This document shows, piece after piece, positions 43,047 through 53,788 of a DNA stretch of 64,000 nucleotides. Where the stretch lies: assembly GCA_030734395.1 (NCBI GenBank), contig JAUZTG010000029.1:3410001-3474000 (forward strand). Direction: 5' to 3'. How positions within the stretch are numbered: position 1 is the stretch's first letter; the number at the start of each line of letters is the position of its first letter. The notes below the pieces were generated by a model, which searched no databases, was not told the DNA's origin, and worked only from the letters and a program-made list of their open reading frames with translations. The DNA comes from Sarocladium kiliense. Taxonomy: Eukaryota; Ascomycota; Sordariomycetes; Hypocreales; Sarocladiaceae. Both the position numbers and the translations under genes were made by a program.

Positions 43047-45031
43047 TCATGGCTTTGACTTCGCCGACTTCGACGCCTTCTCCTCTTGTCTCCGCTGCCG
43101 GACCTCCACCTTATTGGGTAGCTCAATATCAGGGTTGTTCGCAACTGTCAAAGGCTCTTCAGCAGCCTGCTGCGCCAGCCTCCTGTTCATCTCCTTCTCT
43201 GAGATTATTTCTCCCGCAGCCTCAGCCTCCTTTCGAAGCTGCTCCTTCAGTCTGCGGATTGTACCAGTGAAGGGCTGACCAGGGTAAAACTTTCCGCTCG
43301 CCTCCCACTGTTCATCGCTAATGAGCTCAACAATGCGCACATTGTGCTTGCCCTTGCGGAAAATAAGAAGCTTGTCGTCGATGAGGAACTTGGACGTCTC
43401 CTCGGGGTACCATAGCTTCATGGGTGTCCAGGCGAGGTTGCCAGGGACAAGACCGGTGGCCTTGCCAGGCTCAGCAGCAACGTAAGCGCCTTGCGCCTTC
43501 ACGAGACGCTGTCCTTCGCTGGCGCTGGAGGCAAGACCGACGGCGAAAAGGAGCTTAGCTGGGGAGAGCTTCATCACCGACTTGGGAAGCTGAATGTCGA
43601 TCCGGGGGGCGTTGTTCGGTGTGACGATACCGCTCTCCAGAGCAGGGTCCTTGATGATGTTAGGCAGCTTACCGCCGAAGCGGAAATTGTGCTGCTGAGC
43701 CTCTTGCAGGGCTCGTTGCGAGCCGTGGACGAGAGAAAGAACATCGAAGGCAAGGTGGTGCTGGGCCACCCGTTGAGAAGGATCTTGACGATGCTCCGTC
43801 ATAATCTCGTTGATCTTCTCCAGAGGCATGAAGGTAAACATCTTCAGCAAATTTTCTACCTCATCATCGCTCCGCCTCATGAAGTACCCGTACAGCTCGA
43901 ATGGCGAGGTCTTGAACTCGTCCAGCCAGATGGCATTCCCCGCGCTCTTACCGAACTTTGCGCCGGAAGAATCAACAAGCAGGGGAACGGTGAAGCCGAA
44001 AGGATCGTATTGCCACGAATCGGGGAGTTTTGCGGCGGGGGCCTCTTCGCTTTCGCGAATGGTTCGTAGGGCTTCGATACCGGCGGTGATGTTGCCGTAT
44101 TGGTCGGAACCGCCGATCTGCATCTGGACATTATACTTGCTGTGGAGGTGCCAGAAGTCCCAGCCTTGGAAGAGGGGATACATGAACTCGCCGAGGGACA
44201 TGCCATCGCCTTCTGTCAGCTTCCGCTTAACACTGCAAACCTCGTCAGTATTCGACTTCATCGTTTGGAATTGGGAGATGAGAGAAGCAGACTCACGTGT
44301 CACGCGCCAGCATGGGCCCTATCCTCGTGTGCCTTGCCAGCCTCTTCACAAAATCATACACGCTCAATCCCTGTATCCACATGCTGTTGTTAAGCAAGTG
44401 GTGCTTCGCCGCCCAGTCCTCCTTGTACCCATACTTGTCCCGCAGCGCATGAACGTTGTACCATAATCTCGTGAGCTGGTAGTGCAGCTTGGTGATATTC
44501 TTGGAGATGGTCGAGTTTGAGAGCGTCTCGCGGTCGGTAAGACGGCCGGTTGGATCGCCGATACGGGCTGTCGCTCCGCCGAGGAGGGTGATTGCCGGAT
44601 GGCCATGGAACCACAGCCAGAAGAGGGGCATGAAGGGTAGGAGGTGGCCGATGTGCATTGAGTCAGCGGTCGGATCGACGCCGACGTAGGCGCCTACACG
44701 CCTTTGACGGATGATCTCTTTAACACGCTCGGGAGTTCTGTAGTCAAGAAAGGGGTGTTAGCCTGTTACGGGTTTTCATGTCGAAGCATGAGGTGTTCTC
44801 GTACCCTGCGACGTCTTTGATGTAACCTCGCTCCTCGAGGACATCCCAGACATGCCTCTCCTCGCCATTCTTAATTCTTTCTGCACGTTCGGCCCACCTC
44901 TCCTCGCCCTCTGCAACCTTGTTGAGCCAGCTCGTAGAGATGAATCTCGTGTGGCTGACGGACTGGAGGGAGAGCGCTGTTCGAGTGCTGCTGGCGCATG
45001 GCCTCAGTCGTGAGAGTGGGATGCGCGCCAT
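43047..45031 (-). CDS. Mitochondrial tyrosyl-tRNA synthetase (CYT-18 type)
   Basis: Charges mitochondrial tRNA-Tyr. Exons 45031-44805, 44737-44297 and 44232-43047 give 617 residues. An Arg/Ser-rich presequence (MARIPLSRLRPCASSTR) is followed by an N-terminal extension of about 60 residues (RWAERAERIKNGEERHVWDVLEERGYI) before the class I core. The HIGH motif is HIGHLLPF, the tyrosine/tRNA region contains GGSDQYGNI, and the KMSKS equivalent reads KFGKSAGNAIW. The C-terminal third holds an S4-like RNA-binding part (LVKAQGAYVAAEPGKATG) and a basic tail (KASKSAKSKP). In Neurospora CYT-18 also folds group I introns of mitochondrial RNA; length and the helical N-extension suggest the same here, but that is inference. 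Divergent from sdhD, also a mitochondrial protein. Confidence 0.92.
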
Positions 45032-45259
45032 GGCGTGGGCGCTCTATTCGAATAGATTCACCCAATAATGCCCCTGGGTCCCTTTCTGCGTCGGGAATGC
45101 GTTTGATGAGCCCAGCTCACGTCGTCGAGGGCAGAATGGACCAGATCGAACCTCAAATAGCGTGTCAGTTGCGTAGTGGCGTGGTCTATCGAGCAGAGCT
45201 GCATGAGAGCTCCCGTCGTCCCAAAAATTCCCAGGGACCTTGAATCTCGAACTCGGCGA

Positions 45260-45266
45260 CCAATCA
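45260..45266 (+). promoter_or_regulatory. CCAATCA box, candidate HAP/CBC site
   Basis: CCAATCA in the context GACCAATCAC, 288 bp before the sdhD ATG. The fungal CCAAT-binding complex prefers CCAATCA/CCAATYA and controls many respiratory genes. Occupancy is inferred. Confidence 0.4.
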
Positions 45267-45327
45267 CAAGCTCGCACCAAGACCAGTCCCGGAATAATAT
45301 TCTCACGCTCCGACCCACCCGCACCAG

Positions 45328-45334
45328 CCAATCA
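45328..45334 (+). promoter_or_regulatory. Second CCAATCA box
   Basis: CCAATCA again, in AGCCAATCAC, 68 bp after the first and in the same orientation, 220 bp before the sdhD ATG. The repetition makes a functional pair more likely than a single match. Confidence 0.45.
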
Positions 45335-45547
45335 CAAAGCCTCCAATTCCTCTCAGGTAATGCTCCATCCTCGGCTAACCACCTTGTTCGTCGGCGTCAC
45401 GATCCCGGCCGTTGCCTTCCGAAACCCATCTTCTCTTTCGCGTTTGCTACAACCCGCCATAACCTACGCAGCGAAACCCGCGATCGCTCTCCACTCCTTT
45501 TCTCTTCCGAGACGACTTCACTGCCACCTTCGAACGAGAAATACACA

Positions 45548-46193
45548 ATGGCCTCGATTGCGCGCCAGGCTCTGCTGGCTCCGGCCCGGAGCTTCGCTGC
45601 GAGGGGAGTTGCGGCTCGGCCGATGGGCGTTGCTGGTTTCCACGCCTCAAGCAGACGATGCGATATTCTCCCTGCTGGACCTCGTACGTCTTGCTCTTCC
45701 GATCAATTGATCTACTAAAAGGACTGCTTGGCTAACTACTCGAACAGAGAGGATTAAGGGCGGAGGTATGCCTTCATATCGCCGGAACATCCCGCGCATC
45801 ATCACCACCCTGAGCTTCACATGCTAACCTCCCTGACAAGTCAACGACCCAGCTCCCATTCCCACTCCCAACGCCGCCCACGGCTCCTACCACTGGACCT
45901 TCGAGCGCCTCATTGCCGCCGGTCTTGTCCCTCTTACTATCGCCCCCTTCGCCGCCGGCTCCCTTAACCCGACCATGGACGCCATCCTCTGCGGCACGAT
46001 CCTCCTCCACTCGCACATCGGCTTCCAGTCCGTCGTCATCGACTACGTCCCCAAGTACCGCTTCCCCGGTCTTCACAAGGGTGTCATGTGGCTGTTGAAC
46101 CTTGCGACTTTGACAGTTGGTGTTGGTCTTTATGAGTTTGAGACGAACGACGTCGGCGTTACGGAGGCGGTCAAGAGGGCGTGGAAGGCTTAA
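45548..46193 (+). CDS. Succinate dehydrogenase membrane anchor subunit (CybS/SdhD)
   Basis: Inner-membrane anchor of complex II that helps bind ubiquinone and haem b. Exons 45548-45683, 45748-45765 and 45841-46193 give 168 residues. Exon 2 is only 18 nt (encoding QRIKGG with its neighbours) and has proper AG and GT flanks. The N-terminus is an Arg/Ala-rich presequence (MASIARQALLAPARSFAARG). The mature part has WTFERLIAAGLVPLTIAPF (TM1), ILLHSHIGFQSVVIDYVP with the haem-ligand-type His and the conserved DY pair, and WLLNLATLTVGVGLY (TM3). Length is normal for fungal CybS. The neighbouring divergent gene also makes a mitochondrial protein. Confidence 0.93.
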
Positions 46194-46719
46194 GGTGGAA
46201 GCGAGATACTTGATGGGAAGAGGAGGCGAGGTTCTGTATGAGATGGATTGGGAGCGTTGAAACGGAGAGATGAACGCATCGGAGGCGTCGGTATACCGTT
46301 GCTCCGGTTGGAGGAACACTGTATAGAAGGATCGCGCCCGGACCAGGCTTCTTATGGCTTGTTTGCGCTCAATTCCATATGTTTACACTCACTTTCATGT
46401 CGTGCACAGGTGATCGCACCTAGCTAATGTCTCATAGGATCGAGTGGTGACTTGTGCAAGTTATCATTCTCGGTCGACTCGCACATGGCCATGGGACTAA
46501 CAGAAGCAAAAGATGGATATCATGGTCTTATTCATTCATTACCTTGATTTGGCTGATTTTAGGACGTAACCTGTACAACGCCGCCAGCGAAGTTGTATAC
46601 CTCCATCTCCATCACCACCATTGAATTCGCCGCTTCCTTCCACCAGCAGTGGAGGACACGTGTTGAAGCATGTCCTTTCAAACCTCGATGCGATGTCAGG
46701 ATCGCTCATGGTATTGCGC
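46194..46719. other. Intergenic between two convergent genes
   Basis: 3' regions of sdhD and the betaine-lipid synthase gene. Nothing else seen in 526 bp. Confidence 0.5.
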
Positions 46720-49416
46720 TTAGATGGTCAAGGCGGGCATATCATTCGCACCACCGATCCTGTCCATATCAGGTGTTGGCGGAGGAAGGTTCTCAACCTT
46801 GGTGCAGATCCAGCAACTGGCATACATGTTCACTCGGTCGATACAGGCGCCATCGATACGAGCACCGTGACGCTTTGGGCTGAAGCCGTGAGCCTCGAAC
46901 ACCTTGACATACCAGGGGCTCAGTGCTGATGATCGAAGCATCACACGTCCACCCATTGCGAGTGCACGGTTCAGCTTTGTGATCTGTGCGGCGGCAGCAG
47001 GAGAGCCAGGATCGAACCAGTCCATGCTGTCCATGACGACGGCGACTGTTAGAGTGCCTGGCATGATACGGGCAATGACCTCTTCGAGCTCATCTGTGTG
47101 GATGCGCAGGCCGTCAAGAGCACCGGGGCGAGAAAGCTTTGCGTGTGTCTGAGGGCTGAGGTACTCGGGATGGCACTTGGGTGAGAACTTGCCAGCCATG
47201 CACACATAGTAGTATGGGTTGTCAGCTCCGATGTGAGTGTGTTCTGCGACAGGATCGAGAGTGTTGACCATGTAGTGCCAGATTGCATGTGAACGGGTGT
47301 TCTTGGCCGCTGGCTTGGGACCCTTGACCACGTCTGACTCCGCATGGTCGCCCTCGATCATGGCGAGTTGGTTCTTCGGCACGCCCAGAGCAGCCCAGAG
47401 AAAGCTCTCTTGAGCGACAACGAAGTTGCAGACTAGCTTGGAGAGCAGTGCGGGACGGATCTTGGTGCGCCAAATCTCCCGCTGCTCGTTCAGTGTCCGG
47501 GCTTCGAGAAGCTGGTTCACCGCGCCTTGAAGACCAAAAATGCGAGCGATCCAGCGGAAGACTCTGATGGCATGACGAGAGCCACCAGTGTCGTACAAAC
47601 CATATCCCTTGTTGTTCTGGAAGACATGGACATTCTTGAGCCAGTACTGGAAAGCTCGGCTGGACAGATGAGGCGAAAGCTTCGTCTGGAGGATCTCACG
47701 GAAGTTGGGGTGCTTGCCCTCGCCGAAGATCAGCCAAAAGTCCTCATAAGAGAGCGCAGTGTATGAAGCAGCCTTGAGTTCCAGAAGGTGGTTCTGAGTA
47801 GGATTGAGATCGACGGCGTGGACACGGGCAGGGCTTTGAGTGAGGTAGGCCATAATGTTGTCGCCAGCTGAGCTGATGGCCATGACCTTATCATCCGGCC
47901 CAAGCTTGAGGATACGCTCGTCAACCCGGGAATCCTCCCATGTGAAGGCGTAGATGTATTCATCGTTGAATTGCTTGTGCTTCTGAAGCTGGTCGTCGTA
48001 GTAGATGCGCCAGTGGTGGTTCTGATAGAAGAAAGACGGCAGCGGAAGGTTGGCTGACAGGTTTTGAACGGCCGTGATGAAAGCCTTGGAACGGATTTCG
48101 GGTGCGGAACGCTCAATGGCTCGGGACAGTGCATCGCCCTGGTTTGCTGGGAGGAGGTATGGTGACTCCGTGGCAAGAGCATCGATGCGCTCGATGATCT
48201 CGTGAGGCAGACTGGAGGGAGAGAATGGCTTCTTGTGGCAGCCAACCCAGATATAGTAGGGAATGTAGCCCAAACCGCGGTTACGGCAGTTGGCGTTCAG
48301 GATCGTGCCGTATTTGTACTCGAGGTAGTCTCGGCGTCCGGGCTCGAGAGCAACACGGTCGATATCGAACCATGACCGCCAGAAGGCTCGCGAGAGGAAG
48401 TTGACATGGCGGTCCACAAGGCCGCCTGTGAAGTTGCGGAAAGAAAAGTCGACCTTGTTCTGAACGTAGAAATCGACAACACCATAGATGCCATTGCGGT
48501 CAAGCAAAGAAGTGACAGAATCAATGACTGAGTAGTAGTCAGGCTGGTGGTGCATGTTAGCTGAGGTTCTTCCAGAACGATCCAAGCAAGAGCTTACAAT
48601 CATGGACAGGCTGTAAGACATGGTAACCAAATCAGCGCCTCCGTGTTCGGGACGACGCTGAGTGAAGTAGCTCAGAGCTGGTGACCGCAGGGGAGTCTGT
48701 GATCCTGGAGGTCCATTTTCATAGTCCTCAAGGCGGAACTTCCTCGCGTCCTCACAGACGACTGTGACATTCTTCCAGCCAAGTCTCTCGAATCGCTTTG
48801 TCGCCACTTCACAGAGAGAAGGGGAGAAATCGACGAGGTAGATGCTGGAGAAGAACTCGGGGACATTGACGTATGCAGACATAGCTTCGATATTGAAGCC
48901 GGTGCCACCGCCAATCTGTCAATGGATCTGTCAGCTCACGGTAGCATTGTACAAAGATGATGATAGAGACTTACATCAACCCAAACACGCTTAGGCTTGC
49001 CCTTTGCCTTGGTCTCGGCGGCCTTAGCCTCTAGCTGTGCAGCTACAAGTGAGAGCATGTCCTCCCGGCCGCGGAGAAGGACCTTGCGAGTGGCATCGTA
49101 TGCCCCGGCCTGCTTCTTGTAGAAACTCTCAAGTGCCTCCTGTTGGGTGCCCTTGGTGTCGCCCTGGTGTGGCTTGATGAAGCATGAGTAGAAGAAGAGG
49201 ATGAACGATCTCAGAAGACCGGGCTGATCCTCTTTCTGTCCGATGGATCGAAGAAGATAGGGATAGAGACAAGCACCACCGATTGCTGCAAAGGCAATGC
49301 CAGCGTAGACAGGTTTGATCTCGGAGCCAAAAGGCAAAGCGTTACCACCCTATGAGACCAGTCAGTCTGTGTCTGTGAATATCGTGATGCGCGGATGGAC
49401 AAACATGAGAAGCCAT
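46720..49416 (-). CDS. BTA1: Bifunctional betaine-lipid (DGTS) synthase
   Basis: Makes the phosphorus-free lipid diacylglyceryl-trimethylhomoserine from diacylglycerol and S-adenosylmethionine, probably at the ER. Exons 49416-49405, 49349-48975, 48915-48598 and 48543-46720 give 842 residues. Exon 1 has only four codons (MASH); it is chosen because the frame of exon 2 has no ATG before conserved sequence, and the join MASH|GGNALPFG is in frame. A hydrophobic segment (YAGIAFAAIGGACLYPYLL) follows. The N-terminal half is a BtaB-like methyltransferase, with VDIGGGTGFN as the SAM motif. The C-terminal half is BtaA-like (DUF3419): VMAISSAGDNIMAYL, VHAVDLNPTQNHLLELK and VVMDSMDWFDP. Known fungal BTA1 genes are induced by phosphate starvation. 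Confidence 0.93.
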
Positions 49417-51337
49417 GGTACTCTCTCATTGTACGCAAGAGAGTCCTTGTGTTGAAACGGTCTGCTAGCTGTTGAAGATTTGCAATCACTAGATAGGTCA
49501 ATGTGCTTGTAAGTCGAAGAATGAAGGGCTCGCATGACTTGGGGGCAGCCTGGGTAATAAGCGTATCCTCAGATAGCATGTGCCCACCCCTCAGGGCCGA
49601 TCTGGCTTTCCTAGGTAACCTCCTCGAGGCAATTGCTCGTGCATGCTCGAACATGCACGTTGACGCGGGCGAGGCATTGGCAGGGTCGCCACGCTTTGGG
49701 CGTGCAACAACTCAACTAGTCTAGTGCTCCGGTTGGAGGTACTGGGTTACGGGGCTGGTCGGAGGATGAGTGGCACAAGACTATGGAGACCCTGAAGAAG
49801 GGAGTAGAAAAGTCAAGGGACCGAGCAGGTATCCCCCACCATCGAAACGACGTAGCCACCCCGCAGCGAGGACGATCAACATTGAGGACACGAGGGGCAC
49901 GGGAGACAATTGTATGGAGCTAGGTATGGCCTTGGTGCCGTGTGGACCAATTACTGAAGCACATGCAGCTCGAGAAGGCTGACGACTGGGACTCTCGAAC
50001 AGTTGACTCGAGTCGAGGAGAGGGGTATCTTCAAGCGCGGCCCCTGAACGACGGCCATTGGGGACCGTGTGGGCTGCTTGTCGGTCCTGATAGGCATTCA
50101 TGTTGCCGAGGGAGTCGGAATGATACTCAAGCTATGGCAAGGGAAGTGATGGGGAGTTACAAGGCAATTCAACGGATCCAGGTTCGCAAGAAATCGTAGC
50201 TCAGCCGAGTAGGATGCTATATGCTGACGACGTGGAAGAACTGACTGATCTTGATGGGATTCAGACATCCCTTGTCGAGCTCTCTTCCAGCGCGCTCCGG
50301 CGAACATGAAGATGATTGAAAATGAACACGAGGCGCTCAGACTGCCAATGCAGGGACTAGCTGCGTGCACAAGATCGGCAGAGAACAGGAAGAAGGTTGG
50401 ATCTGAAGGCGACCGTGTAAGTGTCAGTACCGTGCCTGGCCCAAAGTGAGTGGGTTTGCGGATCAAGGAGACCAATGAGGTGGGGATGAGGCACCACATG
50501 CACGCGCGAGGGGCCTGGGAGTGGCTGGAGATCCATGGGACCATGGCTTGCGCATGGAGATGAGTCGCGAGACTTTTCGAAAGCGAGTCAAGCGCTATAA
50601 TTGGGAGATTGGAGGTTGAGGAATGGTTGGGAAGAGCGTGGAGCATTGAGTTGAGAGCGATCAAGGTGATGCCACTGTAACTTTGCCTGGAGGGCTGACT
50701 ACCTGACTCCTGAGGTTGTCCAAGTTCGCAACAGCACAGAAGTATTTGTCTGAGGGTCCCTATCTTGAAAGACCGCACGGTGCGAAGGAGTAGCCACTGG
50801 TATTTCGCCTTAGGAGATTTTGGAGCTAATTGAGCACTGATCAATCCGAGCGTGGGTTCGCCTACGGCTTCATTTTGGATGTGTAGTAAGGTACTTCGTG
50901 ATGAGAGGCCCAGTTTCTGGATCTTCCAAATGGCTACATCAAGTACTTGAGATGCATTAACGAAACTCGCGTGTGCATTACCAGCTAGAGGGATGACACT
51001 ACACCAGATAAACATATGGTTTTACGATCGAAATACTGTACATTGGACGTGCTGAAGGATGTTGGCGGCACCTCCATGCCACTGTATGCTAAACGGAGTC
51101 CCGATTGGGCAATTCAACAGACGGCAGCCGGAAGCAAGTGGCTCCGATCCGATCCGTCACCGTCACGTCTCGACCCCACAATTGCCTAATGATGCTAATC
51201 CTGGGCGGTTGACATGCCGCGCTGAGCTGCATGTCGCGATCCGTCACCTTCAATTCTCCGAGCATCTTTCCATCACGACAAGCGTCCCTTCATCAGCCGC
51301 ATGTGGGACACCGCGCACCCCATCACTGCGTGCGATC
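49417..51337. other. Long divergent intergenic region, BTA1 / NGG1
   Basis: A 1.9-kb stretch. It contains the 22-bp inverted repeat at 49638-49659 near the BTA1 start. A 305-codon open frame lies on the minus strand (51015-50098), starts with ATG, but is Ser/Leu/Ala-rich with no domain or splice logic; I do not call it a gene. Parts next to NGG1 form that gene's leader. Confidence 0.5.
49638..49659. promoter_or_regulatory. CGTGCATG-N6-CATGCACG inverted repeat upstream of BTA1
   Basis: Perfect 8-bp arms around CTCGAA, 222-243 bp before the BTA1 ATG. The distal arm continues into CACGTT (49656-49661), a low-affinity Pho4-type site. BTA1 is phosphate-regulated in other fungi, so a link is plausible but untested. 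Confidence 0.45.
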
Positions 51338-53295
51338 ATGCCTCCCCCAGCCGGCAATAAGGGTACTAGCAAGAAGAATGCTGCCACCGCAACCATGCAG
51401 AAACAGAGTCGCAACACCACCCCGGCGCCCGCCGTGCCATCCTCGAGTCTGCCGCCTCAGGAAACTTACGACCCCGATTTCCTGAATACAAGAGTGATTA
51501 TCTTTCCTGCACTGAGCTTCGATGATATTGTCGATCCCGGTGCCTCAATTGCTCCCGTCCCCGAGTCTCGGAGCGTCAATGCCATGCTGGAGAAGCTCAA
51601 GAGTCTGTCGGAGATCATGGAGAAGCGATCCACCTTCTACGACCGCGGCATGAGGTTTCTCGCAGATGAGCGCAAGAGCCGCCCCGATGACTATGGCGAT
51701 GTCGAGCCCAAGAAGTCCAAACATAAGCGCAAGAAGGGTGGCGACAAGGGTCAGGACGGTAGGTTTGCGCCGCGTGATGCTGCTGGGCGCACACAGAAAC
51801 TGACAACCATAACCCAGAGAAATCTTCGCCTGCACGAGATCCGAAGCGCAAGTCTACTGGCGAAAACGAATCTGTCAGCTCCTCACTCTCGCCAGTCGCA
51901 GGCGCATCGCCATCCGCCATGGATGTCGACGACAAGAAGAAGAAGAAAGACGACAATGACGAAGAGGAGGAGGAGGAGTCCAGTTCAGAAGATGAGGGCG
52001 CGCCTCCGAGAAGAGAACAGCCACAAGCACAGACCTTTGGAGACGATCCATCGACCTTCCCAGATCCGACTGTGTACGAGATCCGAGACGTACACCCCGG
52101 TATGTCTGAGGAAGAGAAGAAAGAGATCTTCTCTGTAGCGTCATATCCCAAGAACGACCTTGCCGACCTCATCGCTGGCGATCCACCGGACAAGGACTTC
52201 AGCAGTGCGAAGCCCACGAGTCAGATCAATTTCAGCACCTTCTCAACCTACATCGAGCCCTACTTCCGCCCGTTCGCGGAAGAGGACTTGACCTTCCTCC
52301 GCGAGAGAGGCGATCGAGTGTCACCGTTTGTGATGCCGAAGCGTGGCAAACGACACTACAAAGAGATCTGGGCTGAGGAAGACGGCGCAATGTCCGTTGA
52401 CTCCCCGCAGCAGGGCCGCGATAAACTGCCGGCCAACCAGCCACGAGGGTCGATAGAGAACATGAACGACGCTGTTGCTGAAACGGATGCTCTTGCGATA
52501 GGTCCTCTTGCCTCTCGGCTTTTACAGATGCTGCGGCCAGAGAACAGAACCTCTCCTAGCGATGACAAGCCCACTATCAATGGCAACACTAATGGAGATG
52601 TCAGCATGAATGGTGAAGTTAATGGCGATGAGAACGGCGTTCCTGAGGACAAGACTCTTCCTGTCGCTACTCAGATGCCAGACTCTAACTCAGAGGCGTG
52701 GAAGAAGGCGTCACATCCAAAATTGGAGTATCCTCAAGTTGATGAACGCATCAAGCAGGAGCTGAAACATATTGGTTTCATGCCGCTGGACGGAGAAGCA
52801 GACTACGATGGACACTTCGACGATGAGATAGCTGGTCGTCTACGTCTGCTTCAGGATCAGCTTAAAAAGCAGATGCTTATCAATGGCGCTCGCAAAGCAC
52901 GATTGACTGAGCTGGTCAAAGAACGCCTCGCGCAGCAAGAATACCAGACTATTCTCGAAGATCTAGATTCTCAGGTGCAGGCAGCATATCTCAAGAGAAC
53001 CCGGACCATGGGCAAGAGCAAGAAAGCGAAGCGACCTGGTGGTGCCGGTGGTGGAAGTCACTTTGTCGGCGGTGCTGGGGCGGGTATGGCACGGCCCGGA
53101 ATTGGCGACCAGACCAAGACGCTCATGGATCGTCGTAGGAGGTGGATATCAGAGATCTCGCCAATCTTCGAGACGGATCGGTACAAGGTGCCAAGGGTGG
53201 AGGATCCGGATAGCTCGATCTTTGATTCGGATAAGATGGCGGAGTATATGAAGCGGGAGAAGCAACAGTGGGAGGAGGAAGTGGAGGACGAGTAA
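51338..53295 (+). CDS. NGG1: SAGA/ADA coactivator subunit Ngg1 (Ada3)
   Basis: Adaptor of the histone acetyltransferase module (with Gcn5 and Ada2), nuclear. Exons 51338-51758 and 51818-53295 give 632 residues. The N-terminal part has YDPDFLNTRVIIFPALSFDD and SVNAMLEKLKSLSEIMEKR, a conserved N-terminal block. A Lys-rich stretch with a probable NLS (KKSKHKRKKGG), an acidic run (DDKKKKKDDNDEEEEEE) and YEIRDVHPGMSEEEKKEIFSVASYPKNDL follow. The Ada3 C-terminal domain is at about 450-600 (ERIKQELKHIGFMP, DDEIAGRLRLLQDQLKKQM, LDSQVQAAYLKRTR). The last part contains RRRRWISEISPIFE. Start at 51338: first ATG after the leader; upstream in-frame codons lack protein-like sequence. Confidence 0.9.
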
Positions 53296-53788
53296 ACGTC
53301 ATTGCTTGGTGTACTATCAGATTGATTAGCGGGCTCAGCAAGCTCATGGTGTTACGGTGTTCATGGTGTTGTGGCCTGGGGCCCTGGGTGGTAATGCGGC
53401 ATTCAGCCTGAGAGGAGACGTTGGAACCAACGTATCTGGTGTTATTGGCTGTTTCTAAGCTTGACGTTGGTTTTCAGCAGCAATAATGAATGCACGATAA
53501 ATTGAATCCCACGCATCGCTTCATCAGCACCCGGTCTTGAAAGTAGTGAGTGTATGTAGCGGACCACGGCGGGAGACGGCGGCTTCCAGTACGTGCGGTA
53601 TGTTGTCTTGAATCTGGGCCCCGCTGGAACCACTTCCCAGCCATGACCTCAACTCTACGCGAACCATCTGTCAAACCACCCTCAATCAGCCTTGACTTGA
53701 TCCCAATAATTCGAGAGATCGGACTGCTGTTGATTCAAAGGCGGTAAGAAGAGCATCTCCGGCATCGGGGCCGTAGCTCAGCAACAAG
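53296..53788. other. Intergenic before the urease gene
   Basis: No gene seen. GTAGCTCAG at 53772 looks like a tRNA A box but is part of the urease leader (see rejected). Confidence 0.5.

Larger units (their letters stand above)
45032..45547. other. Divergent promoter, mitochondrial TyrRS / SdhD
   Basis: A 516-bp region between two genes for mitochondrial proteins. It carries two CCAATCAC motifs (listed) on the sdhD side, and a C/T-rich leader before the sdhD ATG. Confidence 0.55.

Noticed and set aside
46975..47000. GGTTCGATCCTGG on the minus strand, resembling a tRNA B box
   Set aside because: It encodes the conserved WFDPG of Bta1, and no cloverleaf can be drawn around it.
50098..51015. 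305-codon minus-strand open frame with an ATG start
   Set aside because: Ser/Leu/Ala-rich without domains, signal or splice context, lying across the BTA1/NGG1 promoter region; an open frame of this size can arise by chance at about 50% GC. It would be revived by transcripts or conservation.
51875..52217. Antisense Ser-rich frames opposite NGG1
   Set aside because: Caused by the acidic/Lys-rich codons of the Ada3 linker on the other strand.
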